Source of the DNA: Alistipes shahii WAL 8301 | GTDB lineage: Bacteria > Bacteroidota > Bacteroidia > Bacteroidales > Rikenellaceae | Direction of reading: 5' to 3' | DNA: 64,000 nucleotides | NCBI RefSeq assembly: GCF_025145845.1 | Contig: NZ_CP102253.1 | Coordinates: 1,054,001-1,118,000 of the forward strand | In this document: positions 1 through 8,902 of the stretch, piece by piece | Layout: every line of letters begins with the position of its first letter | How positions within the stretch are numbered: position 1 is the first letter of the stretch | Program-made: the position numbers and the translations under genes | The notes under the pieces: model-generated | The model's database searches: none | The model's input: the letters and a program-made list of their open reading frames with translations, nothing else | What the model was told of the DNA's origin: nothing

Positions 1-1
1 C

Positions 2-562
2 GCCGGATGGGTAGACCGCCAATGGCTTCCCGGGACATTCGCCTGTGGGTCGTTCGATCCCGAGGGATTGCTAAGCACGCTTCCGGCCATCGTCTCGGCA
101 TTGTTTGGCATGTTCACGGGCGAATTTCTGCTCCGGAAACGGTCGTCGCTCAGCGGCGAACAGATTGCACTTTGCATGGCGCTGGCCGCGGTGGCCATCA
201 CGGTAATTGGAATCATCTGGAATTGCTGGATACCCATAAACAAAAAACTATGGAGCAGTTCGTTCACCTGCGTGGTAACGGGCTATTCCTTGGGATTGTT
301 TGCATTGTTCTACTACCTGATCGACGTGCGGGGCTGGAAACGGTGGACTTTTTTCTTCCGCGTAATAGGGTTGAATTCCATCACGATCTATCTGGCGCAA
401 CGAATCGTCGGGTTCGGCGGCATTGCGAATTTCTTTTTCGGCGGGGCGGCTTCCCATTGTCCCGAAGCGATAGCACGGGTGATCAGCAACGCAGGCTATG
501 TCGCCATATGTTGGCTGTTTCTCTATTTTCTCTACCGAAAAAGCACATTCTTGAAAGTTTAA
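2..562 (+). CDS. Acyltransferase-like membrane protein (HGSNAT/DUF5009 type), 3' part only
   Basis: The frame is already open at the window edge and ends with TAA at 560-562, so only about the last 186 residues are present. The translation begins GWVDRQWLPGTF and continues FDPEGLLSTLPAI, a loop typical of Bacteroidota DUF5009 proteins, which resemble the membrane domain of heparan-alpha-glucosaminide N-acetyltransferase. At least four hydrophobic segments follow, including stretches around VAITVIGIIW and YVAICWLFLYFLY. The family sits in the inner membrane and is thought to move acyl groups to sugars. It often lies beside glycoside hydrolase genes, as it does here with the GH27 gene. A TTG at 68 could be read as a start, but the homologous sequence clearly extends upstream of it. 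Base composition is less GC-rich than most of the window. Confidence 0.75.
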   Translation, partial: AGWVDRQWLPGTFACGSFDPEGLLSTLPAIVSALFGMFTGEFLLRKRSSLSGEQIALCMALAAVAITVIGIIWNCWIPINKKLWSSSFTCVVTGYSLGLFALFYYLIDVRGWKRWTFFFRVIGLNSITIYLAQRIVGFGGIANFFFGGAASHCPEAIARVISNAGYVAICWLFLYFLYRKSTFLKV

Positions 563-731
563 CCCATCTAAAATGGCCAGCTGTATCTTCCAATACAAGC
601 CAACGTTCGTCTGCCGAGATTTCAATAAAGGCTAATTACACAGGGGATTGGGAGATTCTATCTTCCGCATTGCGACTAATCCAAAATCACAAAACGAACC
701 AAAAAGTGAAGGTTCTTAATTAAAATAAATC

Positions 732-2351
732 ATGAAAAAACGCATCTCTTTTCTAATGATTTTGATTCTTACTGCGATCTGTGGCGAGATCTCGGCCCAA
801 CAGGATGTGGTGCAGGGAGCATCTGACCTGTCGAAATACATCCTGACCCCGAAAGCAGCTCCAACACCACGCATCAACGGTGCCCGTATCTTCGGTGTGC
901 GTCCAGGCTCGGAATTTCTCTTCACGATCGCAGCGACGGGTATCCGCCCGATGATCTTCTCGGCCGAAGGACTACCTCGGGGACTGAAACTCAACCCCGC
1001 TACTGGTCGAATCACCGGCCGCGTGAAGAAAACGGGAGAATACACCGTCCGCCTGAGCGCCGAAAATGCGCTGGGGCGCTATGAACGCGACCTGCGGATC
1101 GTCGTGGGTGACGAAATCGCTCTCACCCCACCGATGGGCTGGAACAGTTGGAACTGCTGGGCACGCGACGTCACACAGGAACAGATACTTTCTTCGGCAC
1201 GCGCAATGGTTGAAAAGGGGCTTGCCGACCACGGCTGGAGCTACATCAACATTGACGACGGTTGGCAAGGCCGGCGCGGAGGCCGATACAACGCCATTCA
1301 GCCCAACAAAAAATTTCCCGACATGGCGGCGCTCACGCGCGAGATTCACGACATGGGCTTGCGGGTGGGCATTTACTCGACTCCGTGGATCGGTACCTAT
1401 GCCGCTCACATCGGCAGCTACTCGGACCGTCCCGATGGCGAAAATGAATGGATCGAAAAAGGATTGCACAACGAGAACTATCGTTATCAAAAACCGGGCG
1501 GTAACTACTGGGAGGATCGGTGTGAAGTTTGGCACCACGGCCCTTACTCTTTTGTGGAGGCCGATGTAAAACAGTGGGCAGAATGGGGAATTGACTACCT
1601 GAAATACGACTGGCATCCGTTGAACTACTACCACGTCAGGGAGATGTTTGACATGCTCAGGAAAATCGATCGCGACATCATCTTCAGCCTCTCGAACAGT
1701 GCACCCTACGGCGACGCTCCGGTCTGGCAACGTTATGCGAACTGCTGGCGCACGACAGGCGACATCCGCGATACATGGGAAAGCATAAGCCGCATCGGGT
1801 TCTCGCAGGACCGCTGGCTGGCTTTCAACCATCCGGGCCATTGGGCCGATTCCGACATGTTGGTTGTGGGGATGGTGGGCTGGGGCCCCAAATTGCATCC
1901 CACGAAACTGACAGCCGACGAACAGTATACGCACATCAGCCTCTGGTCTCTACTCGCCTCGCCGATGCTCATCGGTTGCGACATCGCACAGATGGATGAT
2001 TTCACGATGAGCCTGCTCACCAACGATGAAGTCAACGACGTCAACCAAGACCCGCTGGGCATACAGGCTTACCCCGTCTGGCAGGAAAACAAGCAAGTAA
2101 TCTATGCCAAACACCTTGAGGATGGTTCGATGGCCATCGGCTTCTTCAACCAGGATTCGCAACCGGCGAAGATGGGCATTTCGCTCCGCCAGTTGGGATT
2201 GCGCGGCGAACAGACGGTACGCGACCTTTGGCAACAGAAGGACTTGATGAAAACTTCCGACCACTTCGAGACCGAAGTGGCGTCCCACGGCGTCGTACTC
2301 GTGAAGTTCTTGCCAGGGAACAGCCGTGCGCAGATAACTGAAAAACCGTAA
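732..2351 (+). CDS. GH27 alpha-galactosidase, secreted, with N-terminal Ig-like domain
   Basis: 539 residues. A signal peptide occupies about 1-23 (ends ISAQQ). An Ig-like putative-sugar-binding module (GLPRGLKLNPATGRITG) spans about 45-128, and the GH27 barrel and C-terminal beta domain fill the rest. Family landmarks are visible: GWNSWNCW at 136-143, INIDDGWQG, the nucleophile in DYLKYDW (D293) and the predicted acid/base aspartate in RTTGDIRD (D344). The expected reaction is hydrolysis of terminal alpha-linked galactose. GH27 also includes beta-L-arabinopyranosidases and alpha-N-acetylgalactosaminidases, so the exact substrate is open. The preceding 169 bases hold no gene and no clear TAnnTTTG box. 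The protein is probably periplasmic or surface-exposed. Codon use looks less GC-rich than downstream genes. Confidence 0.9.
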   Translation: MKKRISFLMILILTAICGEISAQQDVVQGASDLSKYILTPKAAPTPRINGARIFGVRPGSEFLFTIAATGIRPMIFSAEGLPRGLKLNPATGRITGRVKKTGEYTVRLSAENALGRYERDLRIVVGDEIALTPPMGWNSWNCWARDVTQEQILSSARAMVEKGLADHGWSYINIDDGWQGRRGGRYNAIQPNKKFPDMAALTREIHDMGLRVGIYSTPWIGTYAAHIGSYSDRPDGENEWIEKGLHNENYRYQKPGGNYWEDRCEVWHHGPYSFVEADVKQWAEWGIDYLKYDWHPLNYYHVREMFDMLRKIDRDIIFSLSNSAPYGDAPVWQRYANCWRTTGDIRDTWESISRIGFSQDRWLAFNHPGHWADSDMLVVGMVGWGPKLHPTKLTADEQYTHISLWSLLASPMLIGCDIAQMDDFTMSLLTNDEVNDVNQDPLGIQAYPVWQENKQVIYAKHLEDGSMAIGFFNQDSQPAKMGISLRQLGLRGEQTVRDLWQQKDLMKTSDHFETEVASHGVVLVKFLPGNSRAQITEKP

Positions 2352-2461
2352 GTCACTTCGCAGATCATAATTATTCTCAATTGCACACGTAGTTGAAAAT
2401 CTTCTGCGCCATGAACGTAAATACGAATTAAGTCGATGAAACATTAAAAGCTACTTAAAAC

Positions 2462-3766
2462 ATGAAACGAAACTCATTCCGAAATCTGCTCCGCACGCTG
2501 GCCGGATCAGGGATCATCGCGGCCTGCCTCTGCTCGTGCGGGCCCCGTCACAACACCCTCACCGAAGCCGAAATCGCCGACGGCTGGCAACTGCTCTTCG
2601 ACGGCAAGACGCTCGACCAATGGAAAGACTTCAACGGCGATTCGCTCACGCAGCCGTGGCACGTCGTGGACGGCTGCATCCAGGCCGCGGGCGACGGCAG
2701 CGACCTGTCGGGATACATCGTCACCAAAAAGCAGTATGAGAACTTCATCCTCGACTGGGACTGGAAGCTCTCCTACGGCGGCAACAGCGGCATGCTCTAC
2801 CACGTGGTCGAGAACCCCTATTTCAAGGTTCCCTATGTCACCGGGCCGGAGTACCAGCTGATCGACAACGCAGGCTGGGAGGCCACGAACGCCCCGACCC
2901 GGCTCGAAGAGTGGCAGAAACTGGGCGTGGACTACGCCATGCACCTGCCGAATCCCGATTCGCTGCTGGTCAACCCGCAGGGCGAGTGGAACTCGTCGCG
3001 CATCGTCTGCGACAACGGCCACGTGGAGCATTGGCTCAACGGCCGCAAGATCCTCGAATTCGAAGCCTGGACCGACGACTGGTTCGCCCGCAAGAACAGC
3101 GGCAAATGGGAGACGGCTCCCGAATACGGACTGGCGCACCGCGGCGTGCTGTGCCTCCAGGACCACGGCTACCCCGCTTCGTTCCGCAACCTGAAAATCA
3201 AGGAGCTGCCCCGCAAGGCCGGCCGGGAGGTCGAACTCTTCAACGGCCGCGACCTCACGGGATGGGAAGCCTACGGAACCGAGAAATGGTATGTCGACAA
3301 GGACGGCCTGCTGGTCTGCGAGAGCGGTCCCGACAAAAAATACGGTTACCTCGCCACGCGCGAATACTACGATGATTTCGACCTGACGGTGGAGTTCAAG
3401 CAGCTCGCCAACGGCAACTCCGGCGTCTTTTTCCGCTCGTTCGTCGAGCCGCCGGTGAAGGTCCACGGCTGGCAGTGCGAAGTGGCACCGAAGAACCACG
3501 ACACGGCGGGCATCTACGAGTCCTACGGCCGCGGATGGCTGGTGCAGATTCCCGACGAGAAGGAGTCGATTCTCAAGGAGGGGGATTGGAACACGCTGCG
3601 GCTGAAGGTCCAGGGCGACCGCGTGCAGACGTGGCTCAACGGCGAGGAGATGGTGGACATCACCGACGCGAAGATCGGCGCCGCGCAGGGACGCATCGCC
3701 TTGCAGATTCACGACGGAGGAGGCATCAAGGTCCTCTGGCGCAACATCCGGCTGACGACCCTGTAA
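2462..3766 (+). CDS. Lipoprotein with two DUF1080 (3-keto-disaccharide hydrolase) domains
   Basis: 434 residues with an N-terminal hydrophobic segment and a cysteine-rich lipobox region (candidate lipidated Cys at 22 or 26). Two DUF1080 units follow, about 36-258 and 260-433. The first opens ADGWQLLFDGKTLDQWKDF and the second VELFNGRDLTGWEAYG; both have a GNSGM/GNSGV loop and an LNG strand near the end. Known family members are lectin-fold (concanavalin-like) proteins. Some cleave 3-keto glycosides made by partner Gfo/Idh oxidoreductases. The next gene is such an oxidoreductase and the one after carries more DUF1080 domains, so a role in oxidation-assisted glycoside cleavage in the periplasm is a reasonable inference. 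Whether both domains are catalytic cannot be told by eye. Confidence 0.85.
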   Translation: MKRNSFRNLLRTLAGSGIIAACLCSCGPRHNTLTEAEIADGWQLLFDGKTLDQWKDFNGDSLTQPWHVVDGCIQAAGDGSDLSGYIVTKKQYENFILDWDWKLSYGGNSGMLYHVVENPYFKVPYVTGPEYQLIDNAGWEATNAPTRLEEWQKLGVDYAMHLPNPDSLLVNPQGEWNSSRIVCDNGHVEHWLNGRKILEFEAWTDDWFARKNSGKWETAPEYGLAHRGVLCLQDHGYPASFRNLKIKELPRKAGREVELFNGRDLTGWEAYGTEKWYVDKDGLLVCESGPDKKYGYLATREYYDDFDLTVEFKQLANGNSGVFFRSFVEPPVKVHGWQCEVAPKNHDTAGIYESYGRGWLVQIPDEKESILKEGDWNTLRLKVQGDRVQTWLNGEEMVDITDAKIGAAQGRIALQIHDGGGIKVLWRNIRLTTL

Positions 3767-3771
3767 ACAAA

Positions 3772-3803
3772 CGGCGGTTCCCATCCGACGGAACCGCTGT
3801 TTC
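3772..3803 (+). terminator. Hairpin between DUF1080 gene and oxidoreductase gene
   Basis: GCGGTTCC (3774-3781) pairs with GGAACCGC (3790-3797), followed by TGTTTCC rather than a clean T-run. It could be a weak terminator, attenuator or 3'-end stabiliser within an operon rather than a full stop, since the downstream gene belongs to the same functional set. Confidence 0.4.
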
Positions 3804-3852
3804 CTCTACCTATTTTATTGACTGCATCCAAAAAAACACAACCTGAAATACT

Positions 3853-5133
3853 ATGAGTAACCGCAGAGATTTTCTGAAAAAGGCAGGCGGGCTGGCGCTG
3901 CTGACCATCGTGCCGCGCAGCGTGCTCGGAGGCACCAAATTCGTCGCCCCGAGCGACCAGCTCACGAAGGGCATCATCGGCGTGGGCGGCATCGGCAAGA
4001 GCAGCTATCATTTCACCTCCAACGATGCATGCCGCCTGGTGGCGGTCTGCGACGTCGACCGCAAACACCTCGAAAGCGCCATCGCGCTGGGCCGCAAGAA
4101 GTTCGACAAGACCCTCGAAAGCTATCACGACTACCGGGATCTGATCACCGACCCCAACGTCGACATCGTACACATCGCCACCCCGCCCCACTGGCACGGC
4201 ATCATGGCCGTCGAGGCGGCCAAGGCCGGCAAGGACATCTGGTGCGAGAAGCCGATGACGCGCACCATCGGCGAGGGCAAGCGCGTGGTGGAGGCCGTCC
4301 GGCAGAACGGACGCATCTTCCGCCTGAACACCTGGTTCCGCTTCAAGGACACCTTCTACGGACTGGGCACGACGGTCGAACCGCTCAAGAAACTCGTCGA
4401 CAGCGGCCTGCTGGGATGGCCCCTCAAGGTGACCATCTCCGGAGCCACGGGATTCACCTGGAAATTCTTCTGGGTGGGGCAGGAGAACCTCAAGCCCCAA
4501 TCCGTCCCGGAAGAGCTGGACTACGACATGTGGCTCGGCCCGGCGCCCTACAAACCCTACAACAAACACCGCGTGCACGCCACGTTCCGCGGCTACTGGG
4601 ACTACGACGGCGGCGGACTCACGGATATGGGACAGCACTACATGGACCCCGTGCAGTACCTGTTGGGCAAGGACGACACCTCGCCCGTGAAGATCGAGGT
4701 CGACGCTCCGCAGCAGCATCCCGACGCCGTGGGCATCTGGCGCAAGATCGTATACACCTACGACGACGGCTGTCAGATCGTCCTCGAAGGCGAGGGCTAC
4801 GAAAGCAAGGGCAAGGTCCCCTACATCGAAGGTCCGCTGGGCAAGGTGTATCAGGGTTTCGAGTGCACGATTCCCGACGTCATGGAGAAGATCGCCGAAA
4901 TGCCCGACCCCGAACCGCAGAACACCGATTTCCTGGCATGCGTGCGCAACCGCGAGCCTTTCGCCCTCGACGAGCTCAAGGGACACCGCAGCTCCACGCT
5001 CGTGAACCTCGGGGCATGCGCCCTGCGCCTGAACCGCACGCTGCATTTCGATCCCGACAAGCAGCTCTTCGTCGGAGACGAGGCCGCAAACCGGCTCATC
5101 GACCAGCCGATGCGCACGCCGTGGAAAATCTGA
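3853..5133 (+). CDS. Tat-exported Gfo/Idh/MocA oxidoreductase (probable glycoside 3-dehydrogenase)
   Basis: 426 residues. The N-terminus has a twin-arginine signal, NRRDFLKKAGGLALLTI, so the folded cofactor-loaded enzyme should leave the cytoplasm through the Tat pore. The Rossmann fold follows (GIIGVGGIGKSSYHF, about 38-52), then IATPPHWHG and EKPMTRTIGEGKRVVEAV, where the EKP lysine is the usual catalytic or substrate-contact residue. The C-terminal half carries the family's open-faced beta sheet, with GGLTDMGQHYMDP as the probable catalytic histidine region. Homologues paired with DUF1080 proteins oxidise C3 of glycosides; that activity is inferred from context. It lies 86 bases after the first DUF1080 gene and 24 bases before the next. 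The nearest Tat genes are only 3.5 kb downstream on the same strand. Confidence 0.87.
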   Translation: MSNRRDFLKKAGGLALLTIVPRSVLGGTKFVAPSDQLTKGIIGVGGIGKSSYHFTSNDACRLVAVCDVDRKHLESAIALGRKKFDKTLESYHDYRDLITDPNVDIVHIATPPHWHGIMAVEAAKAGKDIWCEKPMTRTIGEGKRVVEAVRQNGRIFRLNTWFRFKDTFYGLGTTVEPLKKLVDSGLLGWPLKVTISGATGFTWKFFWVGQENLKPQSVPEELDYDMWLGPAPYKPYNKHRVHATFRGYWDYDGGGLTDMGQHYMDPVQYLLGKDDTSPVKIEVDAPQQHPDAVGIWRKIVYTYDDGCQIVLEGEGYESKGKVPYIEGPLGKVYQGFECTIPDVMEKIAEMPDPEPQNTDFLACVRNREPFALDELKGHRSSTLVNLGACALRLNRTLHFDPDKQLFVGDEAANRLIDQPMRTPWKI

Positions 5134-5157
5134 TAACGTCCAAAACCTGAAAAAAAC

Positions 5158-8100
5158 ATGAAAAAGATATTTATCACCATACTCCTCGCCGCCCTGATGC
5201 CCTTCGCAGCCGGTGCGCAGGACGCGCGCCAGCGCACCGCCGAGACGATCGTTGCGGACGCCCTGGCCCAACTCCCGGCCCAGACGCCCAAGGCGTTCGA
5301 CAGCCTGATGCAGGAACTCGCGGCGACCGGAGCCGACGGAATCCGGATGATGGCCGCCATGCTCGTGCCCGCAGCGGAAGGCAAGAACGCCCCCGTGGAA
5401 TACGCCATCAACGGGGTGGTGAGCTACGTGACCGCCGCAGGCCGCGAAGAGCTGGCGCGGGAGATCCGCGCCGGACTGACGGACGCCGTCGCCGCCTCGA
5501 CGGACAAACCCAACCAGGCATTCCTGCTCTCGCAGCTGCAACTATGCGCAACGGCGGCCGAAGCCCCCGTATTCGTGAAATACGCCGCGGACGAATACCT
5601 CGCCGACTACGCCGTGCGCGGACTGATCTCCACGCCCGGAACCGACGGGGAGATCCTCGCACTGATCGACGCAAGCCCGGCCCCGGACGCCCTGCTGGCC
5701 TATGCCGCCGCGGAGAAGCGCCTTGCGGCCGCAGAGCCCGCGCTGCTGAAATGGGCCGCAGACCCCAAGGCCGGCACGCCGACGAAAGAGGCTGTCTATA
5801 ACGCGCTGGCCAAGTGCGGCACAGCCGCCTCGATCGCGCCGCTCGCAGCAGCCGCAAAGGCCGACGGATACGCCTTCACGAAAACGGACGCAACGGGCGC
5901 CTACGTCGCCCTGCTCGCACGGCTCGCGGCAGCAGGAAACAGCAAGGCCGTCGCCGCCGCCAAGGCCCTGCGCAAAACCGGCATGCCGCAGAACGTCCGG
6001 GCCGCAGGTCTGGGAATAGTCCTCGGCACGGACGCCAAAAAACAGACGCCGGAACTGCTCGCCGCGCTGAAAGACGCCGACCGCGAATACCGCTGCGCGG
6101 CGCTCGACTTCGCCGGCGATTTCGCCGACGACGCCCTCTACGCCGCAGTCGTGAAGAAAATGCCGTCGCTCTCCGACGCCGCGAAAACCGACGTCGTGAG
6201 CTGGCTCGGCGCCCGCCACGCCGCATCGCAGGCCAACGCCGTGATCGCGGCCATTTCCTCGGCCGACGAGGAACTGGCCCTGGCCGCCATCCGCGCCGCC
6301 GGGAAAATCGGAGGACAGGAGGCGCTCAACGCGCTCGTCGCACAGCTCGGAGGCGCACATGCCAAAGAGGCCTCGGCAGCTCTCGCGGCATTCAACGGAA
6401 AGCCCAACGCAGCGTTCGTCGCAGCTCTCGACGGCACGCCCGCCACGCAGGCCAACGCCCTGAAACTCGTGGCAAAAAGGCGCATCACCTCCGCAGCCGA
6501 CAAGGTGTTCGCGCTGCTGAACTCCCCTGACAGGGCGGTGCGCACGGCAGCCTACGGCGCGCTGGCAGGCGTCACGACCCCCGCGGACTTCAACCGTCTG
6601 TGCGGCCTGCTGAACCAGGCGCAGGAGGACGACGTGAAGGCCCTTCAGGCCGGATTGAAGAACGCACTGGCCAAAGAGTCCTCCGACATGCAGTACAAGA
6701 TGGTGGCAGGGCAGATGGCCGCCGCCCCCGAAAAGGCCCGCTACTATCCCCTGCTGGCGCAGGCCGCCAGCAAAGAGGCGATCGACGCCCTGCTGGCCGC
6801 CGACGACCGCCAGGCCGCATTCGCGGCCCTGCTGACGGTTCAAAACCCCGCGATGGTCGACGTGTTGTATGATCTCGCCCGGCAGAACCCCGCATGGACC
6901 GACGCCGCAATTTCGCGCTACACGGACTTCGTCTCGAAGTCGCGCAATACGCCCATGCGCAAATACCAGCTATACCGCCGCGGACTGGAGGCGAAACCCT
7001 CGCCCAAGGTACAGAACAAACTGCTTAAAGCGCTCTCCAAAACCCCGGTATTCCCGGCGCTGACGCTCGCCGTGAACTACATGGACGCACCCGCGACGGC
7101 CGAAACCGCCGCAATGGTCGTGAAGACCGTCGCTGCGAAGAACCCCGCGCTGGGAGGAGAAACGGTAGCAGCAGCCCTGAAAAAGGCCCAGGAGGTATAT
7201 GCCGGACTGGCCAAATCCGACGCCGACGCAGGTTACGCCGTCGACGAGATAAAGGGACTTATGGCAAAACTCCCCGAGGCCGGATTCGAGCCCCTGTCGC
7301 TCGAACCGGAGAACCGGAAAGCCGTAGTCGGAAACCCCGAGACCCGCAAGGCGATGAAGGCCAAGGCGCTGGCGAAAGCGCAAACAGAGGCCCGGGCCGC
7401 GATGGCGAAGAACTGGATCGCAGAAAACGGCGTCCTGACCGGGGCCGCTGACGGAGGAACGATCGGATCGGCGAAAAATTACGAAAACTTCGAACTGATC
7501 CTCGACTGGAAGACCGAAGGCGAGGCCGCGATGGGCATCCGCTCGATCCCGCAGATCGCACTCGGAGGAAAGAACTCCGGAGCCTTGACGGGCAACATGC
7601 TCCACGACAACGCCGCACCCAAAGCGGCCGCGAACGGCCCGCAGGAGTGGAACACAATGCAGGTGAAGGTGGTCAGCGACCGCGTGACGGTCGTACTCAA
7701 CGGCGTCACGACCGCCGAGAACGTAATCCTCGAAAACGCATGCAACCGGGAGATTCCCGCCTACGCAGAGGGACAGATCCTGCTCATCGCGGGAAATGCG
7801 CCCCTCAACGTCCGCGAAATGTACATCCGCGAACTGCCCGCCACGCCGCGCTTCGAACTCTCGGAGGAAGAGGCTGCCGACGGCTTCGAGGTGCTCTTCG
7901 ACGGTACGTCGATGCACAAGTGGACCGGGAACACCACCAACTACGTCCCCGTCGACGGAACGATCTACGTGACGGCGCAGTACGGCGGATCGGGCAACCT
8001 CTACACCAAGAAGGAGTACGGAGATTTCGTCCTGCGATTCGAATTCGCCTTCGACAGAGAGGGCGTCAACAACGGCATCGGCATACGCACCCCCATGGGC

Positions 8101-8514
8101 GTCGACGCCGCCTATCACGGCATGGAGATTCAGGTGCTCGACCACGACGCTCCGATCTACAAGAACCTGCGCGTATACCAGCAGCACGGATCGGTCTACG
8201 GAATTATCCCGGCCAAACGCGTGAAATTCCCGCCCCTGGGAACATGGAACGTCGAGGAGATACGCGCCGTGGGAGACCGAATCACCGTGACGGTAAACGG
8301 CGAGGTGATTCTCGACGGAGACATCCGGCAGGCCTGCCAAGGCCACAACGTGGCCCCCGACGGCGGGAAAAACAACCCCTACACCGTGGACCACAAGAAC
8401 CATCCCGGACTCTTCAACGCCTCGGGACACATCGGACTGCTCGGACACGGAGCCGGAATCAAGTTCCGAAACATACGAATCAAGGAGCTGCCCGCGGCGA
8501 AGACCAAAAAATAG
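5158..8514 (+). CDS. HEAT-repeat protein fused to C-terminal DUF1080 domains
   Basis: 1118 residues with a signal peptide (about 1-20, ending AAGAQ). Residues about 25-740 are alanine-rich helical repeats of HEAT type (AAYGALAGVTTPADFNRL-like units), forming a solenoid usual for protein binding. About 770-905 is a degenerate DUF1080-like unit (NWIAENGVLTG, ENFELILDWKTEGEAAMGIR). About 905-1115 is a full DUF1080 domain (GFEVLFDGTSMHKWTGN, GVNNGIGIRTPMG, HIGLLGHGAGIKFRNIRI). No lipobox, so probably periplasmic. It ends the 2462-8514 block and is followed by a strong terminator. It probably acts on 3-keto sugars made by the neighbouring oxidoreductase, with the solenoid as scaffold; this is inference. 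It is much longer than single-domain family members. Confidence 0.8.
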   Translation: MKKIFITILLAALMPFAAGAQDARQRTAETIVADALAQLPAQTPKAFDSLMQELAATGADGIRMMAAMLVPAAEGKNAPVEYAINGVVSYVTAAGREELAREIRAGLTDAVAASTDKPNQAFLLSQLQLCATAAEAPVFVKYAADEYLADYAVRGLISTPGTDGEILALIDASPAPDALLAYAAAEKRLAAAEPALLKWAADPKAGTPTKEAVYNALAKCGTAASIAPLAAAAKADGYAFTKTDATGAYVALLARLAAAGNSKAVAAAKALRKTGMPQNVRAAGLGIVLGTDAKKQTPELLAALKDADREYRCAALDFAGDFADDALYAAVVKKMPSLSDAAKTDVVSWLGARHAASQANAVIAAISSADEELALAAIRAAGKIGGQEALNALVAQLGGAHAKEASAALAAFNGKPNAAFVAALDGTPATQANALKLVAKRRITSAADKVFALLNSPDRAVRTAAYGALAGVTTPADFNRLCGLLNQAQEDDVKALQAGLKNALAKESSDMQYKMVAGQMAAAPEKARYYPLLAQAASKEAIDALLAADDRQAAFAALLTVQNPAMVDVLYDLARQNPAWTDAAISRYTDFVSKSRNTPMRKYQLYRRGLEAKPSPKVQNKLLKALSKTPVFPALTLAVNYMDAPATAETAAMVVKTVAAKNPALGGETVAAALKKAQEVYAGLAKSDADAGYAVDEIKGLMAKLPEAGFEPLSLEPENRKAVVGNPETRKAMKAKALAKAQTEARAAMAKNWIAENGVLTGAADGGTIGSAKNYENFELILDWKTEGEAAMGIRSIPQIALGGKNSGALTGNMLHDNAAPKAAANGPQEWNTMQVKVVSDRVTVVLNGVTTAENVILENACNREIPAYAEGQILLIAGNAPLNVREMYIRELPATPRFELSEEEAADGFEVLFDGTSMHKWTGNTTNYVPVDGTIYVTAQYGGSGNLYTKKEYGDFVLRFEFAFDREGVNNGIGIRTPMGVDAAYHGMEIQVLDHDAPIYKNLRVYQQHGSVYGIIPAKRVKFPPLGTWNVEEIRAVGDRITVTVNGEVILDGDIRQACQGHNVAPDGGKNNPYTVDHKNHPGLFNASGHIGLLGHGAGIKFRNIRIKELPAAKTKK

Positions 8515-8533
8515 CCCTGACCCTCTGAAAGCG

Positions 8534-8562
8534 AACCCGCCCGAAATTCGGGCGGGTTTTTG
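8534..8562 (+). terminator. Rho-independent terminator after HEAT-DUF1080 gene
   Basis: CCCGCCCGAA (8536-8545) is complementary to TTCGGGCGGG (8547-8556), followed directly by five T. It lies 20 bases after the stop codon and separates the keto-sugar genes from tatA. Confidence 0.9.
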
Positions 8563-8596
8563 CGAACAGCAGGCCCGAATATCGCAAAAATTGTGT

Positions 8597-8604
8597 TATA
8601 TTTG
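8597..8604 (+). promoter_or_regulatory. -7 box of tatA promoter
   Basis: TATATTTG matches the Bacteroidota -7 consensus TAnnTTTG and sits 67 bases before the tatA ATG. No TTTG is found at the usual 19-21 base distance upstream. Confidence 0.65.
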
Positions 8605-8671
8605 CAAAAAATAGGCCGGAGCGCAGCCTCCGCGCCGCCGAGTTCAGAATAAAAACCTAAAAGAAAAAACC

Positions 8672-8875
8672 ATGCTTATCCCTTGTGCAATCGGTTACGG
8701 GCAGATCATCGTAATCGTATTGGTAGTCATCCTGCTCTTCGGAGGCAAGAAAATCCCCGAACTGATGCGCGGACTGGGCCGCGGCGTCAAAGAATTCAAG
8801 GATGCCGTCAACAAAGACTATACGGCCGAAGACAACAAACCCGGAGACAAATCCGACTCCGGAAAGACCGAGTAA
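8672..8875 (+). CDS. tatA: Twin-arginine translocase subunit TatA/E
   Basis: 67 residues: a short N-terminus, one membrane helix (QIIVIVLVVILLFGGKKIPEL), then the amphipathic helix LMRGLGRGVKEFKDAV and an acidic/polar tail. This is the TatA/E layout, with the glycine hinge and the FGGKKIPEL motif. TatA multimerises to form the pore that exports folded proteins bearing twin-arginine signals. It lies 27 bases upstream of tatC, so the two form a minimal TatAC system; no tatB-like gene is present here. The oxidoreductase encoded at 3853-5133 is the obvious local substrate. Start chosen at the ATG directly before the membrane helix; AAAAGAAAAAA precedes it. Confidence 0.93.
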   Translation: MLIPCAIGYGQIIVIVLVVILLFGGKKIPELMRGLGRGVKEFKDAVNKDYTAEDNKPGDKSDSGKTE

Positions 8876-8902
8876 TCACACCTGTTCCGCGGCGGCAAAC
8901 AA

